This document shows positions 55,607-64,000 of a stretch of 64,000 bases of DNA, piece by piece. The DNA comes from Pleurocapsa sp. PCC 7327 (GTDB lineage: Bacteria > Cyanobacteriota > Cyanobacteriia > Cyanobacteriales > Microcystaceae). The notes beneath the pieces are model-generated. The model ran no database searches. It had not been told where the DNA came from and saw only the letters and a program-made list of their open reading frames with translations. A program made the position numbers and the translations under genes. Numbering within the stretch: the stretch's first letter is position 1; each line of letters starts with the position of its first letter. The stretch is from positions 633,501 through 697,500 of the forward strand of contig NC_019689.1 in assembly GCF_000317025.1 (NCBI RefSeq), read 5' to 3'.

Positions 55607-56004
55607 TTCCCTTTTCTCCTTATCATTAGCACCTTTAAGTCCCGTATCTTATCAGCTTTATTGAGGATTTTATCTATTAAATTTCGTTAATCTTATTTTA
55701 AGAATCATCTCTATTATAGAGATACAATCGAATGAAAACAATAGACATAAGCGTCTGTAATAACACCGATTAGCAAAATCGAGATCTGGACGCGATAGAC
55801 TAGAAAAAATTAGCAATCCAAGCTCGTAAAAGCTCTCAATATGTTTTCATCAGTCGGTCGCGAAGCTTGGAAACAAACTGCGATCGCCCCCTAGAAGAAA
55901 ATTGCCTTGCCCAACCCCCTCATTGCGATTGAGTCAGAAAATATTATCGTGCTACCCTAACAAAAAAGCCTTATACAAAACTATTAGTTTTGCAAGCGAG
56001 CGCA
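55607..56004. promoter_or_regulatory. Divergent spacer with a 17-base palindrome
   Basis: ATCTCTAT-T-ATAGAGAT at 55708-55724 is a perfect inverted repeat between the NRPI-repeat gene and the BCD transporter gene. A candidate operator. Nothing else found in the 400-base gap. Confidence 0.45.
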
Positions 56005-57456
56005 ATGGCTATCAGCGACCTTTCCGATTCCCGCTATTCTCAACCCGATCGGCACAAACCCCTTCCCAAGCTGAATCTCTTCACCATGTTCCGACTGGGT
56101 TTGTTTCAGATGGGATTGGGGATTATGTCTCTCCTAACGCTAGGAGTCCTCAACCGGATCTTGATTGCCGAACTCCAAGTTCTGCCGTTGATTGTCGCAG
56201 GTGCGATCGCCATGCACCAGTTTGTTAGTCCTACGCGGATCTGGTTTGGGCAAATGTCTGATGCCAAGAAGCTCTTAGGCTACCATCGTACGGGTTATGT
56301 TTGGATTGGTGCAGCGCTGTTTACCAGTATTTCTTTTGTTGCCCTGCAAGCAGTTTGGCAATTGGGCAGCAGCCTACAAACTACTGGCTGGAGTTTTGTA
56401 ACCTATAGCTGGGCTGTATTGCTAGCTATCATTTTTGCCATCTATGGTTTAGCACTGAGTGCAAGCTCCACGCCTTTTGCTGCTTTACTCGTCGATGTCT
56501 CAGATGAAGACAACCGTTCTCAACTCGTTGGTGTTGTGTGGTCGATGTTAATGGTCGGTATCGTCGTGGGAGCTATTATTAGCTCTCGGTTATTAGCCAC
56601 CGACCCCTCCCAAACAGTAGCTATCGGCAATATCGCTCAATTGAAAGCAACGGTTGACCCCGTTTTTATTATTATGCCCGCACTCGTCTTTGGGCTGTGT
56701 TTGCTAGCTACCGTAGGAGTTGAAAAGAAATATTCTCGCTATTCCTCGCGATCGACTGTAGTAGAGCGAGAAGACCAAATTACGCTCGGTCGTGCCTTAA
56801 AAATCTTGACCGCCAGCCGTCAAACGGGTTTATTTTTCAGCTTTCTACTGGTACTGACACTAAGCCTGTTCGTGCAGGATGCAGTTATAGAACCATATGG
56901 TGGGGAAGTGTTCGGAATGTCTATCTCGGAAACAACCAAGCTGAATGCCTATTTCGGCATGGGGACGTTATTTGGCATTGCTTTAACAGGATTTTTAGTA
57001 CTGCCGCGCTTGGGCAAACAAAGAACGACGAAACTGGGATGTATTTTCGCTATCTTCTGCGTTGGCTTGATAATATTAGCAGGAGCTACAGCCAGCCAAA
57101 GTTTGCTCAAATCCGGATTACTATTTTTTGGATTAGCGTCTGGAGTCCTGACAGTAGGAGCCACCAGTTTAATGTTAGATCTGACGGCGGCGGAAACGGC
57201 AGGTACTTTTATCGGGGCTTGGGGATTGGCCCAGTCAATGTCGAGAGCATTGGCTACAGTGATAGGAGGAGCCGTCCTCAATGCGGGTAAGGGAACGTTT
57301 AACGTCCCCGTCTTGGCATACGGAACCGTGTTTGCTCTGCAAGCGTTAGGATTTATCCTCGCAATCGCGCTCTTGGGACGGGTTAATATCAAAGAATTCC
57401 AAGACAATGCCAAAGTTGCGATCGCGACTATCGTACAGGAAGATTTGGATGGTTAA
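56005..57456 (+). CDS. BCD-family MFS transporter (PucC-like)
   Basis: A 483-residue membrane protein with about 12 helices and the family segment MGLGIMSLLTLGVLNRILIAEL. The BCD/PucC group is linked to bacteriochlorophyll or chlorophyll assembly (LhaA, PucC), and cyanobacterial members probably act in chlorophyll handling. ATG 56005 is preferred to an upstream TTG 55990. It precedes miaA on the same strand by 68 bases. Confidence 0.87.
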   Translation: MAISDLSDSRYSQPDRHKPLPKLNLFTMFRLGLFQMGLGIMSLLTLGVLNRILIAELQVLPLIVAGAIAMHQFVSPTRIWFGQMSDAKKLLGYHRTGYVWIGAALFTSISFVALQAVWQLGSSLQTTGWSFVTYSWAVLLAIIFAIYGLALSASSTPFAALLVDVSDEDNRSQLVGVVWSMLMVGIVVGAIISSRLLATDPSQTVAIGNIAQLKATVDPVFIIMPALVFGLCLLATVGVEKKYSRYSSRSTVVEREDQITLGRALKILTASRQTGLFFSFLLVLTLSLFVQDAVIEPYGGEVFGMSISETTKLNAYFGMGTLFGIALTGFLVLPRLGKQRTTKLGCIFAIFCVGLIILAGATASQSLLKSGLLFFGLASGVLTVGATSLMLDLTAAETAGTFIGAWGLAQSMSRALATVIGGAVLNAGKGTFNVPVLAYGTVFALQALGFILAIALLGRVNIKEFQDNAKVAIATIVQEDLDG

Positions 57457-57524
57457 AAGCTCGGCGATCGCTATTTTTTTGAGATCGATCGCTAAGGTAA
57501 TCGCAATATTCCGAACTCACGTTA

Positions 57525-58439
57525 ATGAAACCCTCTGCGATCGTCATTTGCGGTGCTACTGCTACGGGCAAATCTGGCTTAGCCTTAAAATTGGCTCAAA
57601 GACTCAATTCAGTTATTATTAGTGCCGATTCTCGTCAAGTCTACCGAGAATTTGACATCGGAACGGCTAAGCCAACCCCGATAGAACAAAAGTTAGTGCC
57701 GCACTATCTGATCGATATCTGCGATCCGACTGAAACCCTAACTCTGGCTCAGTATCAAGAAAAAGCGCAAGCGTTAATAGAAAATTCCGATTTCAATGTT
57801 CCCCCTCTCCTAGCGGGAGGAACGGGATTATATATTAAATCGATTGTCAAAGGGTTAAAAATTCCCAGGATATCGCCGCAGCCAGAATTGCGATCGCAAC
57901 TGCAATCTCTCGGACAAATCCAACTTTACGCTTTTTTGTGCCAAGTCGATGCGATCGCCGCTCAAAAAATTCATCCGAACGATGAAGTCAGAACCCTGAG
58001 AGCGTTAGAGGTTTATTATGTTACTGGAAAGCCCATTTCCGAGCAACAGGGAGAAAATCCACCCGACTATCCGCTCCTGCAAATTGGTTTGGATTGCGAG
58101 GCAGAAGTCCTAAGAAAACGCATCGAACTACGCACGGAAAAAATGATAGAGGCTGGATTGGTTGAAGAAGTAGAAAGATTGGGTAAAAAATATGGTTGGC
58201 ATCTACCTCTTTTGAATACCTTGGGCTATCAAGAGATAAAACAATATCTTGCTGCTGATTTCTCTTTATCTGAGGCAAAAAAATTAATAGTCGTGCATAC
58301 TCGCCAATTTGCCAAACGGCAGCGTACTTGGTTTCGAGCCTACCCCGAAATTGAGTGGTTTGATGCAGATTCTGCCGATTTATTAGATCGAGTTTGGCAG
58401 CGCGTACAAGATTTTATTAACAGTTTGCGTAGCAATTGA
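57525..58439 (+). CDS. miaA: tRNA dimethylallyltransferase
   Basis: A 304-residue enzyme adding an isopentenyl group to A37 of tRNAs reading codons with U first. P-loop GATATGKSGLAL at 9-20, ISADSRQVYREFDIGTAKP and AGGTGLYIKSI are conserved. Full length. The next gene converges with a 22-base gap. Confidence 0.95.
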   Translation: MKPSAIVICGATATGKSGLALKLAQRLNSVIISADSRQVYREFDIGTAKPTPIEQKLVPHYLIDICDPTETLTLAQYQEKAQALIENSDFNVPPLLAGGTGLYIKSIVKGLKIPRISPQPELRSQLQSLGQIQLYAFLCQVDAIAAQKIHPNDEVRTLRALEVYYVTGKPISEQQGENPPDYPLLQIGLDCEAEVLRKRIELRTEKMIEAGLVEEVERLGKKYGWHLPLLNTLGYQEIKQYLAADFSLSEAKKLIVVHTRQFAKRQRTWFRAYPEIEWFDADSADLLDRVWQRVQDFINSLRSN

Positions 58440-58461
58440 TAGTCGGTATGCTTCACACTGT

Positions 58462-59256
58462 CTACTCGATCGCAGTGCTACCCGTTCCCTGAAACATCAA
58501 CCAAGACAAGAAAAAGTTGGCAATAAAAATCGACAGCAAAGCCGTTACCACTGCTGTCGTCGTCGATTGCCCGACTCCTTTTGCGCCGCCTGTCGTCGTC
58601 AATCCCCAACTGCAACCGATAATGGCAATTAGCGCGCCGAAGACAACCGATTTAATTACCGCACTGAATAAATCCCAAACCTGAAGAAAGTTTTGAGCAG
58701 ACCTGAGAAAAACCGTCGGAGAAATATCGTATAAAGCATCTGCCATAAACATTCCTCCCGTCATCCCAGTAATTAGAGATAGGATCGTCAAAACTGGCAT
58801 CATCAGAGAGCAAGCCAGAACGCGAGGCGAGACCAAATAATCGATCGGGTCGGTCTTAAGCATGTAGAGCGCGTCAATTTGCTCCGTCACTCGCATCGTT
58901 CCAATTTCAGCCGCAAAAGCCGATCCCACTCGTCCGGCTATGACAACGGCAGTGAGAACTGGGGCTAATTCTCGCGTCAAGGCGATCGCTAACACCCCTC
59001 CTACCGTCGTTCCCGCCCCATAGTAAATAAATTCTCGCGCCACCTGGATAGTAAATACCATTCCGACAAAAGCAGCAGTTAACAGCGCGATCGTCAAAGA
59101 CTCCGGTCCGACGATACTCATTTGATCGAAGGTGTTTCGTCGGTGGATTTTGGCTCGCAGCAGGTGCAGAAATACTTGCCCTGCCAGAAAGCAAGCTGCT
59201 ATCAATCGCTGGAACCACGTTTGCAGACCGCCTCTAGAGGTTGTTGAATTAGCCAT
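58462..59256 (-). CDS. mlaE: MlaE-family ABC permease
   Basis: A 264-residue membrane permease with the MlaE/Ycf63 segment ALTRELAPVLTAVVIAGRVGSAFAAEIGTM. It belongs to Mla/TGD-type lipid transport between membranes. The ATPase and MCE subunits are not nearby. It is 99 bases downstream of pilJ on the same strand, an order similar to slr1044-slr1045 in Synechocystis as I recall it. Confidence 0.9.
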   Translation of the reverse strand: MANSTTSRGGLQTWFQRLIAACFLAGQVFLHLLRAKIHRRNTFDQMSIVGPESLTIALLTAAFVGMVFTIQVAREFIYYGAGTTVGGVLAIALTRELAPVLTAVVIAGRVGSAFAAEIGTMRVTEQIDALYMLKTDPIDYLVSPRVLACSLMMPVLTILSLITGMTGGMFMADALYDISPTVFLRSAQNFLQVWDLFSAVIKSVVFGALIAIIGCSWGLTTTGGAKGVGQSTTTAVVTALLSIFIANFFLSWLMFQGTGSTAIE

Positions 59257-59355
59257 CTCAATTTTAAAATTAGCAATTCGTCGCTATTTACACGGTAGTG
59301 CAGGGTCATACAATACTTCTATCGATTGAAACTAACAATGGCAAGATTTTCTATT

Positions 59356-61962
59356 CTAGCTCTCGCCTTTCTCGACGCGGAAACGTTCCACCGAGGTTAG
59401 GAGTTCTCTAGAGATGCTAACGAGGGTTTGCAAGGAACCAGCCACTCGCTGAGACTCTTGAGAGGTTTCCTGGGCGGTCAATTCTACCGCCTGCATAACC
59501 TGAGCTACCGAGCGAGAGTTTTCTCGCTGCTTGACCGTATCGGCAGTAATCGATCGCACTAGCGTATCGATACGGTTGGATACCTCAATGATATCTTCGA
59601 GCGATCGCTTTGCCTGCTCTGACTTATCGGTTACGTCGATCACCTGCTGGATGCCTTCTTCCATAGCGGTCATAACCGAGCCAGTTTCGCTCTGGATTTG
59701 TAGAACGATTTGCTCGATTTCCTTCAACGATTTTGCCGAGCGATCGGCTAGCTGGCGCACTTCGTCGGCAACGATCGCGAAACCCCGGCCCGCTTCTCCC
59801 GCTCTTGCCGCCTGAATCGAAGCGTTGAGCGCTAATAGGTTGGTACGAGAAGCAATCTGAGAAATCAAAGCGACGATCTTAGAAATTTCCTGAGACGCTT
59901 CGGCGAGGCGCTTCACCTTGCGCGCTGTCTCCGATACCGTTTCGCGGATTTGCAGAATGCCTGCGACCGTTCGCTCTACCGCTTCGCCGCCCTTGAGAGC
60001 AGTGACCGATGACGACCGAGCCACTTCTTCCGCTTCGCGAGCATTTTCGGCAACGCGCTGAATCGATTCGGTCATCATCTGTACCGAATTGAGCGTCACT
60101 GCCAATTCCTCCGCCATTCGCAGCGCGTCGCTAGACTGGTTGCGGGCAAACAGTTCGCTATCGGTAGATCCCTTGTTTACTTGCTTGGCGGCATTTTTTA
60201 CCTGGAGGACGATTTCTCGCAGATTTTGAATGGTCAGGTTGAAAGCATCGGCAACCGCCCCCAACACGTCGGCAGTCACTTCCGCTTCTACCGTCAGATC
60301 GCCTCGCGCCGCTCCTTCTACATCGTCGAGTAAGCGAATTACTTGGCGCTGCAAGTCTTCCTTTGCTTGTTCCATCTCAGTCGCTCGCCGTTGCGCTTCG
60401 CTGGTCGTTGTAGCGATGACCCGCGCCATCTGAGTGAATTTTGCCGCTAGTTGCCCCAGTTCGTCTTCTGAGTATACCGTTGCCTTAACGTTAAAATTGC
60501 CTGCTGTCATTGCATCGAACTGGGCTTGCAGGTCGTCGCTAGAGCGCTTGGCTTGACTGGCAGCCACCTGTCCTAAGAATGCCGTCGCGCCTAAGCTAGC
60601 CGCCCCTGTCACCAATGTCATTAACAACCCCGTCCCGCCAATAGGGGAAAGGTTTTTTTTAGCCTCTCCAGACGCTGTAGAGGAGACGATGCCAAGCGTC
60701 AGGAGGACGGCTAAGGCTGAAGTCAGTCCTGCTGCTCCAGCGACAATCCACTGTTTTTGCCTGAAGGAAGCATTGAGAAATCTTGCGAGTTTCCCTTGTC
60801 TGACCTCAACAGTCGGTTTGATAAATTGTTCGGAAACCCCGCTCAAACCGAGAGCGGCACTGCTCTCTCCCTCGCCCCAAGTTGCCAGACCCGTTCCGCT
60901 ACCGGAAGCCATCGATTGGGAGATTCCCGAATTGAGATTGCCGCTCAACTCCGGGCTAGCAGAGGTAAACAACTCGGAATCGGAAAAGTCTGCTGCAACG
61001 TCTGTCAGGTCGAATCTGGTGATGTCCTCTAATCCGTCATCGGGCAGGGCATCTAAATTATCTAGGAAACTTTCGCTCGATTCAGTGCTGGTAACTGCGT
61101 AGGCAGATCGATCTTGAGACTCTTCGAGCGGGAAATTTTCGCTGGGGTTGTCGATCGCCCCCTCCTCCTTAAATTCGTCTTTTGCTTGCTCGTTCGAGTC
61201 CTGCAAAGGGTTGTTTTGAGAATCGGTGCCGACGACAAAAGTCGGTTCTCCGACGGCTTGAGATGGAGAAAAACTGTAATCCGTTCGATCTTCTCGAGCA
61301 AAGGAAAATTCGGGGGGGTTTTCCTCTAATTGTTGCCAGTTGAGGGCGGTATCCGGATCGTCTGATTGCGCAAAAGGGGTATCGGAAGAAGCCTCGGATG
61401 GCTCGCTGGGAGATTCAAAATTGGCATCGAGGTCGTTTTCAAAAGAATTGTCGAAGGATTGCACTTGTCCGACTGTCGGCTCTCCCGCGTCGTCTTCATC
61501 AAAGACAGAACTGTCCCAATCTATCTCGCCACCTGAGATATTGTTTTCCCAGGTAATGCCATCAGACTCCTCTTGCCAGCGGGGAAAGCTGTTATTCTCC
61601 TCTGAAGATAGGTCGGTTGCGCTCAGCTCTGATTCGTTGAGGGTAAATCCTGTCGCTTCTTCGTCGACAAAATTGTCTGCCTCGGCTGAGTGCATCTGTT
61701 GAGCTTGTTCTAGACCTTTTTGAGCGTATTCAACCCATTCTGGCTCCTCGGTCAGTTCTAAAACTGTTCGATATTGCTCGCTTGCTAAAGCGTATTGGTG
61801 CAAGCCTAGATAGATATGACCTCGCAACAACAATACGTTGGGATCGTCTGGATACTCTGTTGCCAAGCGCTCTACAATTGCGGCTGCTTGTGGATAATCA
61901 GCTTCTAGATAAGCTGTTTGAGCTTGTTCGTACAATTGTGTATAATCAGTCTCTGGTGCCAT
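59356..61962 (-). CDS. pilJ: PilJ-type methyl-accepting chemotaxis protein
   Basis: An 868-residue chemoreceptor. An N-terminal TPR pair (about 10-100) is followed by a very acidic, Ser/Glu-rich region (about 110-370), then two hydrophobic segments (about 405-465), HAMP (about 465-600) and the signalling domain (about 620-860) with the hairpin tip [32 protein letters not shown] (quoted in parts). It feeds the PilL/CheA kinase for pilus-dependent motility. It is the last gene of the pilG-pilH-cheW-pilJ group. No periplasmic ligand-binding domain is seen. Confidence 0.9.
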   Translation of the reverse strand: MAPETDYTQLYEQAQTAYLEADYPQAAAIVERLATEYPDDPNVLLLRGHIYLGLHQYALASEQYRTVLELTEEPEWVEYAQKGLEQAQQMHSAEADNFVDEEATGFTLNESELSATDLSSEENNSFPRWQEESDGITWENNISGGEIDWDSSVFDEDDAGEPTVGQVQSFDNSFENDLDANFESPSEPSEASSDTPFAQSDDPDTALNWQQLEENPPEFSFAREDRTDYSFSPSQAVGEPTFVVGTDSQNNPLQDSNEQAKDEFKEEGAIDNPSENFPLEESQDRSAYAVTSTESSESFLDNLDALPDDGLEDITRFDLTDVAADFSDSELFTSASPELSGNLNSGISQSMASGSGTGLATWGEGESSAALGLSGVSEQFIKPTVEVRQGKLARFLNASFRQKQWIVAGAAGLTSALAVLLTLGIVSSTASGEAKKNLSPIGGTGLLMTLVTGAASLGATAFLGQVAASQAKRSSDDLQAQFDAMTAGNFNVKATVYSEDELGQLAAKFTQMARVIATTTSEAQRRATEMEQAKEDLQRQVIRLLDDVEGAARGDLTVEAEVTADVLGAVADAFNLTIQNLREIVLQVKNAAKQVNKGSTDSELFARNQSSDALRMAEELAVTLNSVQMMTESIQRVAENAREAEEVARSSSVTALKGGEAVERTVAGILQIRETVSETARKVKRLAEASQEISKIVALISQIASRTNLLALNASIQAARAGEAGRGFAIVADEVRQLADRSAKSLKEIEQIVLQIQSETGSVMTAMEEGIQQVIDVTDKSEQAKRSLEDIIEVSNRIDTLVRSITADTVKQRENSRSVAQVMQAVELTAQETSQESQRVAGSLQTLVSISRELLTSVERFRVEKGES

Positions 61963-61983
61963 TTGCCTCTCTCCACGGTTTTT

Positions 61984-62018
61984 ATCAGTTATCAGTTATC
62001 AGTTATCAGTTACCAGTT
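61984..62018. repeat. Heptamer tandem repeat (STRR)
   Basis: ATCAGTT is repeated four times exactly, with a fifth unit ACCAGTT. It sits in the gap between pilJ and cheW. A similar seven-base unit appears at several other spacers. Confidence 0.8.
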
Positions 62019-62140
62019 AATAGCTATAGCTACGAATTATAGATATCTTTCTTTTTTTATCTCCTCCCTCCTCCCTATCCTCTCCTGCTCCCCCAGCTCC
62101 TTACTCGCTGGTTACTGGTCCCTGGTCACTGGTTACTGAT

Positions 62141-62677
62141 TTATGCTGCCCACCGTGCCGAACGTAAAATTGCTACGTGATTTAGAACTCGTAAAATTTG
62201 AGTTGGTGAGGAATCGTCTTTTAAAACCCACTCCCCTTTGACGAAGGGCACGATGCGATCGGGGACGTTGGTTGGCATTTGCAACTGTTCCGCATCCAGC
62301 CAGTCCATCTCTCCCAGCCGCTCGATCGCTAAGCCTAAAATCATTTCTTGATCTTCGATCGCAATTACCGGAATTTCTGCTCTATCGGTGTTTAACACCG
62401 CCGGATCTCCTAAAAATTGTCCTAAGTCTGCTACCCAAATGACTTGACCCCGTAAATTGATTGTTCCCAATAGCAGGGGAGAGGAGTTGGGAATTGGCGT
62501 AATGCGCTCGGTCGGTTGTTGCATGACTTCCATAATTCCCGTTGCTGGAAGGGCAAATTCATCGCTAGAAGGTAGGTAAAATCGCAGGTAAAGCTCTCCT
62601 TCAGGCGTTTTTAACTCCTGGAGTTCGGGTGCTAAATTGCGCTCGTTTCCGGTGAAAAATTCCGGATTTCCAATCAT
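62141..62677 (-). CDS. pilI: CheW-domain protein (PilI-like)
   Basis: A 178-residue CheW coupling protein. The pieces LPATGIMEVMQQPTERITPIPNS, LGTINLRGQVIWVADLGQFLG and GEWVLKDDSS match the CheW fold and the hydrophobic groove. It couples PilJ to the kinase. It lies between pilJ and pilH in the same operon, separated from pilJ by the heptamer repeat. Confidence 0.88.
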   Translation of the reverse strand: MIGNPEFFTGNERNLAPELQELKTPEGELYLRFYLPSSDEFALPATGIMEVMQQPTERITPIPNSSPLLLGTINLRGQVIWVADLGQFLGDPAVLNTDRAEIPVIAIEDQEMILGLAIERLGEMDWLDAEQLQMPTNVPDRIVPFVKGEWVLKDDSSPTQILRVLNHVAILRSARWAA

Positions 62678-62685
62678 TGGTACTA

Positions 62686-63051
62686 TTATCCTCTCATTAG
62701 CTGTTTAATAGTTCCAAGTAGTTCTACTGGTTGAAAAGGCTTGACTATGTAAGCATCTGCTCCTTGTTTCATTCCCCAATAGCGATCGAATTCTTCGGCT
62801 TTGGTAGAGCAGAGAATTACTGGCACATCTTTAGTTTTTGGATCGGATTTGAGCCGCCGACAAACTTCGTAGCCATTCATCCGAGGCATGACGATATCCA
62901 AGATGACTAGGTTGGGATGGTATTTTTGAACGTGTTCTAATGCTTCAACCCCATCTTGAACGATAGTCACTTTTAAACCGCTATTTTTGAGTAAATCTAA
63001 AATTATCTGCTGTTGTGTAGGACTATCTTCTACAACCAGAACTTTGCTCAT
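62686..63051 (-). CDS. pilH: PilH-like response regulator
   Basis: A 121-residue single receiver domain. Acid pocket ED at 8-9, phospho-acceptor Asp near 52 in VILDIVMPRMNG, Ser near 82 (LCSTKAEE) and Lys near 104 (VKPFQPVEL) are all present. It lies eight bases upstream of cheW on the same strand and acts in the pilus chemotaxis circuit. Confidence 0.9.
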   Translation of the reverse strand: MSKVLVVEDSPTQQQIILDLLKNSGLKVTIVQDGVEALEHVQKYHPNLVILDIVMPRMNGYEVCRRLKSDPKTKDVPVILCSTKAEEFDRYWGMKQGADAYIVKPFQPVELLGTIKQLMRG

Positions 63052-63279
63052 AATCCCCCATCTAAATTATCCAATAACATAAAATTGACGTTTAGTGACT
63101 GACACCGAGCTTGTATTTGTTAGAATTCATTTTTTTTAGGCATCGACAGTTTTAACATGTTTAACTTTAAACACAATACATTAAACTTAACTCGACTGAA
63201 AATAATTGATACACATATAATAATGTGCCCAACTTTTGCCGCTAACTACCACACTGCAATTCTTTTTTTTGCCCCCACG
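63052..63279. other. Spacer between pilG and pilH
   Basis: 228 AT-rich bases, with runs such as ACATATAATAATG. It could hold an internal promoter for pilH-cheW-pilJ. No gene. Confidence 0.4.
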
Positions 63280-64000
63280 TTACTTCAGGCACATTTCTAA
63301 ATTCAAATATTTTTCTAACAACAATAGTAACTCGCGTTCTCCAAACGGCTTAGTGAGATAGTCGGTCGCGCCTACCAAGCGTGCCCTTACTCGATCGACA
63401 AAGGCTTCCTTGCCCGTCAACATAATAATGGGAGTCTGCCGAAACGCAACCGATCGCCGCAGCATGGCGCAGACCTCGTACCCTTCTAGCTGAGGCATAG
63501 CAATGTCGCACAGAATCAGATCCGGCTTGAGTTGGAAAACCCGACCCAACGCCTGAAGCGGATCGGCGATCGCAGTGGCTCGAAGACCTTTCTCCTGGAG
63601 AATATATTCGACTATTTTGCCGATGCTCGCATCGTCGTCGATGCAGACCACGTGGGGGGAATGGTTCCCTTCTTGGACTTCCCGGCTTAATTGAGACTTC
63701 TGTTTTTTTGGCGCGATCGCATCGATTAGGTGAATCCATCCCCTCTCGGCGTAGGGATAAATCCCTTTGGCTAGGGTTAATAAATCGCGATTGAGAAATC
63801 TAGAGAGTTGGCGCAGTGAAGTTTTGCCGTCTGCCCAACGGGCTAGGCTTTGATAGGCTTGTTCGGGTAAAGTTGCCTTCAATTTAGCTTCGTTGCCGAT
63901 GGTGAAACTTTGATGGGGTGACTGAATGTAGGGATGAAATTGTTTCCACTGCTGTAGTTGCCCCACGATCTTAACCAGTTGGGGGGCAACATCTAAGGCA
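63280..64000 (-). CDS. pilG: PilG-like response regulator with PatA-type N-terminal domain (partial)
   Basis: The frame remains open through the right edge (LDVAPQLVKIVGQLQQWKQF), so the start lies outside. The upstream part is the DUF4388/PatA N-terminal type (PEQAYQSLARWADGKTSLRQL), and the receiver at the C-terminus has the phospho-Asp in LILCDIAMPQLEG and Lys in TKPFGE. An internal GTG 63966 is unlikely to be the true start. It heads the pil operon. Confidence 0.87.
   Translation of the reverse strand, partial: ALDVAPQLVKIVGQLQQWKQFHPYIQSPHQSFTIGNEAKLKATLPEQAYQSLARWADGKTSLRQLSRFLNRDLLTLAKGIYPYAERGWIHLIDAIAPKKQKSQLSREVQEGNHSPHVVCIDDDASIGKIVEYILQEKGLRATAIADPLQALGRVFQLKPDLILCDIAMPQLEGYEVCAMLRRSVAFRQTPIIMLTGKEAFVDRVRARLVGATDYLTKPFGERELLLLLEKYLNLEMCLK

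Noticed and set aside
60689-61102. Long antisense frame over pilJ
   Set aside because: The opposite strand is the well-supported pilJ; the antisense product is a Ser-rich shadow of the acidic insert.
61984-62018. CRISPR array
   Set aside because: The units are seven bases without spacers; no cas gene is present anywhere in the window.

Overview
The window is chromosomal DNA from a cyanobacterium. It carries photosystem II genes (psbD, psb28), the chlorophyll-cyclase partner ycf54, a high-light-inducible protein, a CpcD-type phycobilisome-linker domain protein and a BCD-family (PucC-like) transporter. It also has the phototaxis/pilus chemotaxis block pilG-pilH-cheW-pilJ, many GCGATCGC (HIP1) palindromes, and heptameric and palindromic spacer repeats of the cyanobacterial type. 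A cnfR/patB-type regulator (ferredoxin plus XRE helix-turn-helix) hints at a nitrogen fixer, although no nif gene is present here. Genus cannot be read from the sequence; a unicellular or baeocystous lineage is a guess.

Layout. 1-8400: 3' end of hypE, tRNA-Cys, a small secreted protein, an RND efflux permease, a PEP-CTERM protein, hpnA and a lone psbD. 8600-14120: EcfA-like ATPase, a NYN nuclease, tRNA-Glu, an MsbA-like exporter and a divergent sucD-sucC pair. 14245-19215: a surface-polysaccharide-like region with a Wzy-like polymerase, a membrane protein broken by an in-frame stop, a Tat-exported GH10 xylanase and a phosphopantetheinyl transferase. 19215-20015: about 800 bases of nested repeats including a MITE-like element. 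20016-22150: two type IV pilin-like genes and a companion protein. 22150-23860: a DUF433/DUF5615 toxin-antitoxin pair between direct repeats, then a coiled-coil gene and a remnant of its copy. 23853-36204: Wzy/TPR protein, FGGY kinase, Nudix, gpsA, CpcD-domain protein, coiled-coil protein, mutL, DICT histidine kinase, DUF3067 and tatC. 36460-46370: membrane protein, lipA, response regulator, moaB, psb28, glmM, Hli, an overlapping MerR-WD40-Nnr chain and a small secreted peptide. 46428-55606: cnfR, lipB, hpf/lrtA, methionine-salvage genes mtnW (RuBisCO-like) and mtnD, a CapA-like protein, ycf54, pdxJ and a repeat protein. 56005-64000: BCD transporter, miaA, mlaE and the pil chemotaxis operon, running off the right edge.

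Working together: lipA and lipB supply lipoate; mtnD and mtnW are consecutive steps of the methionine salvage pathway; psb28, ycf54, hli and the BCD transporter act around photosystem and chlorophyll assembly; and the pilins plus the pilGHIJ operon serve type IV pili and motility. No transposase, CRISPR array, phage module or clear new defence system was found. The most interesting items are the sucCD pair that has lost the key catalytic residues, the psbD W191F substitution, repeat DNA accepted in frame inside genes, the repeat-flanked toxin-antitoxin cassette, the terminator-like hairpin in the hpf leader, and the CpcD-domain/coiled-coil gene pair.
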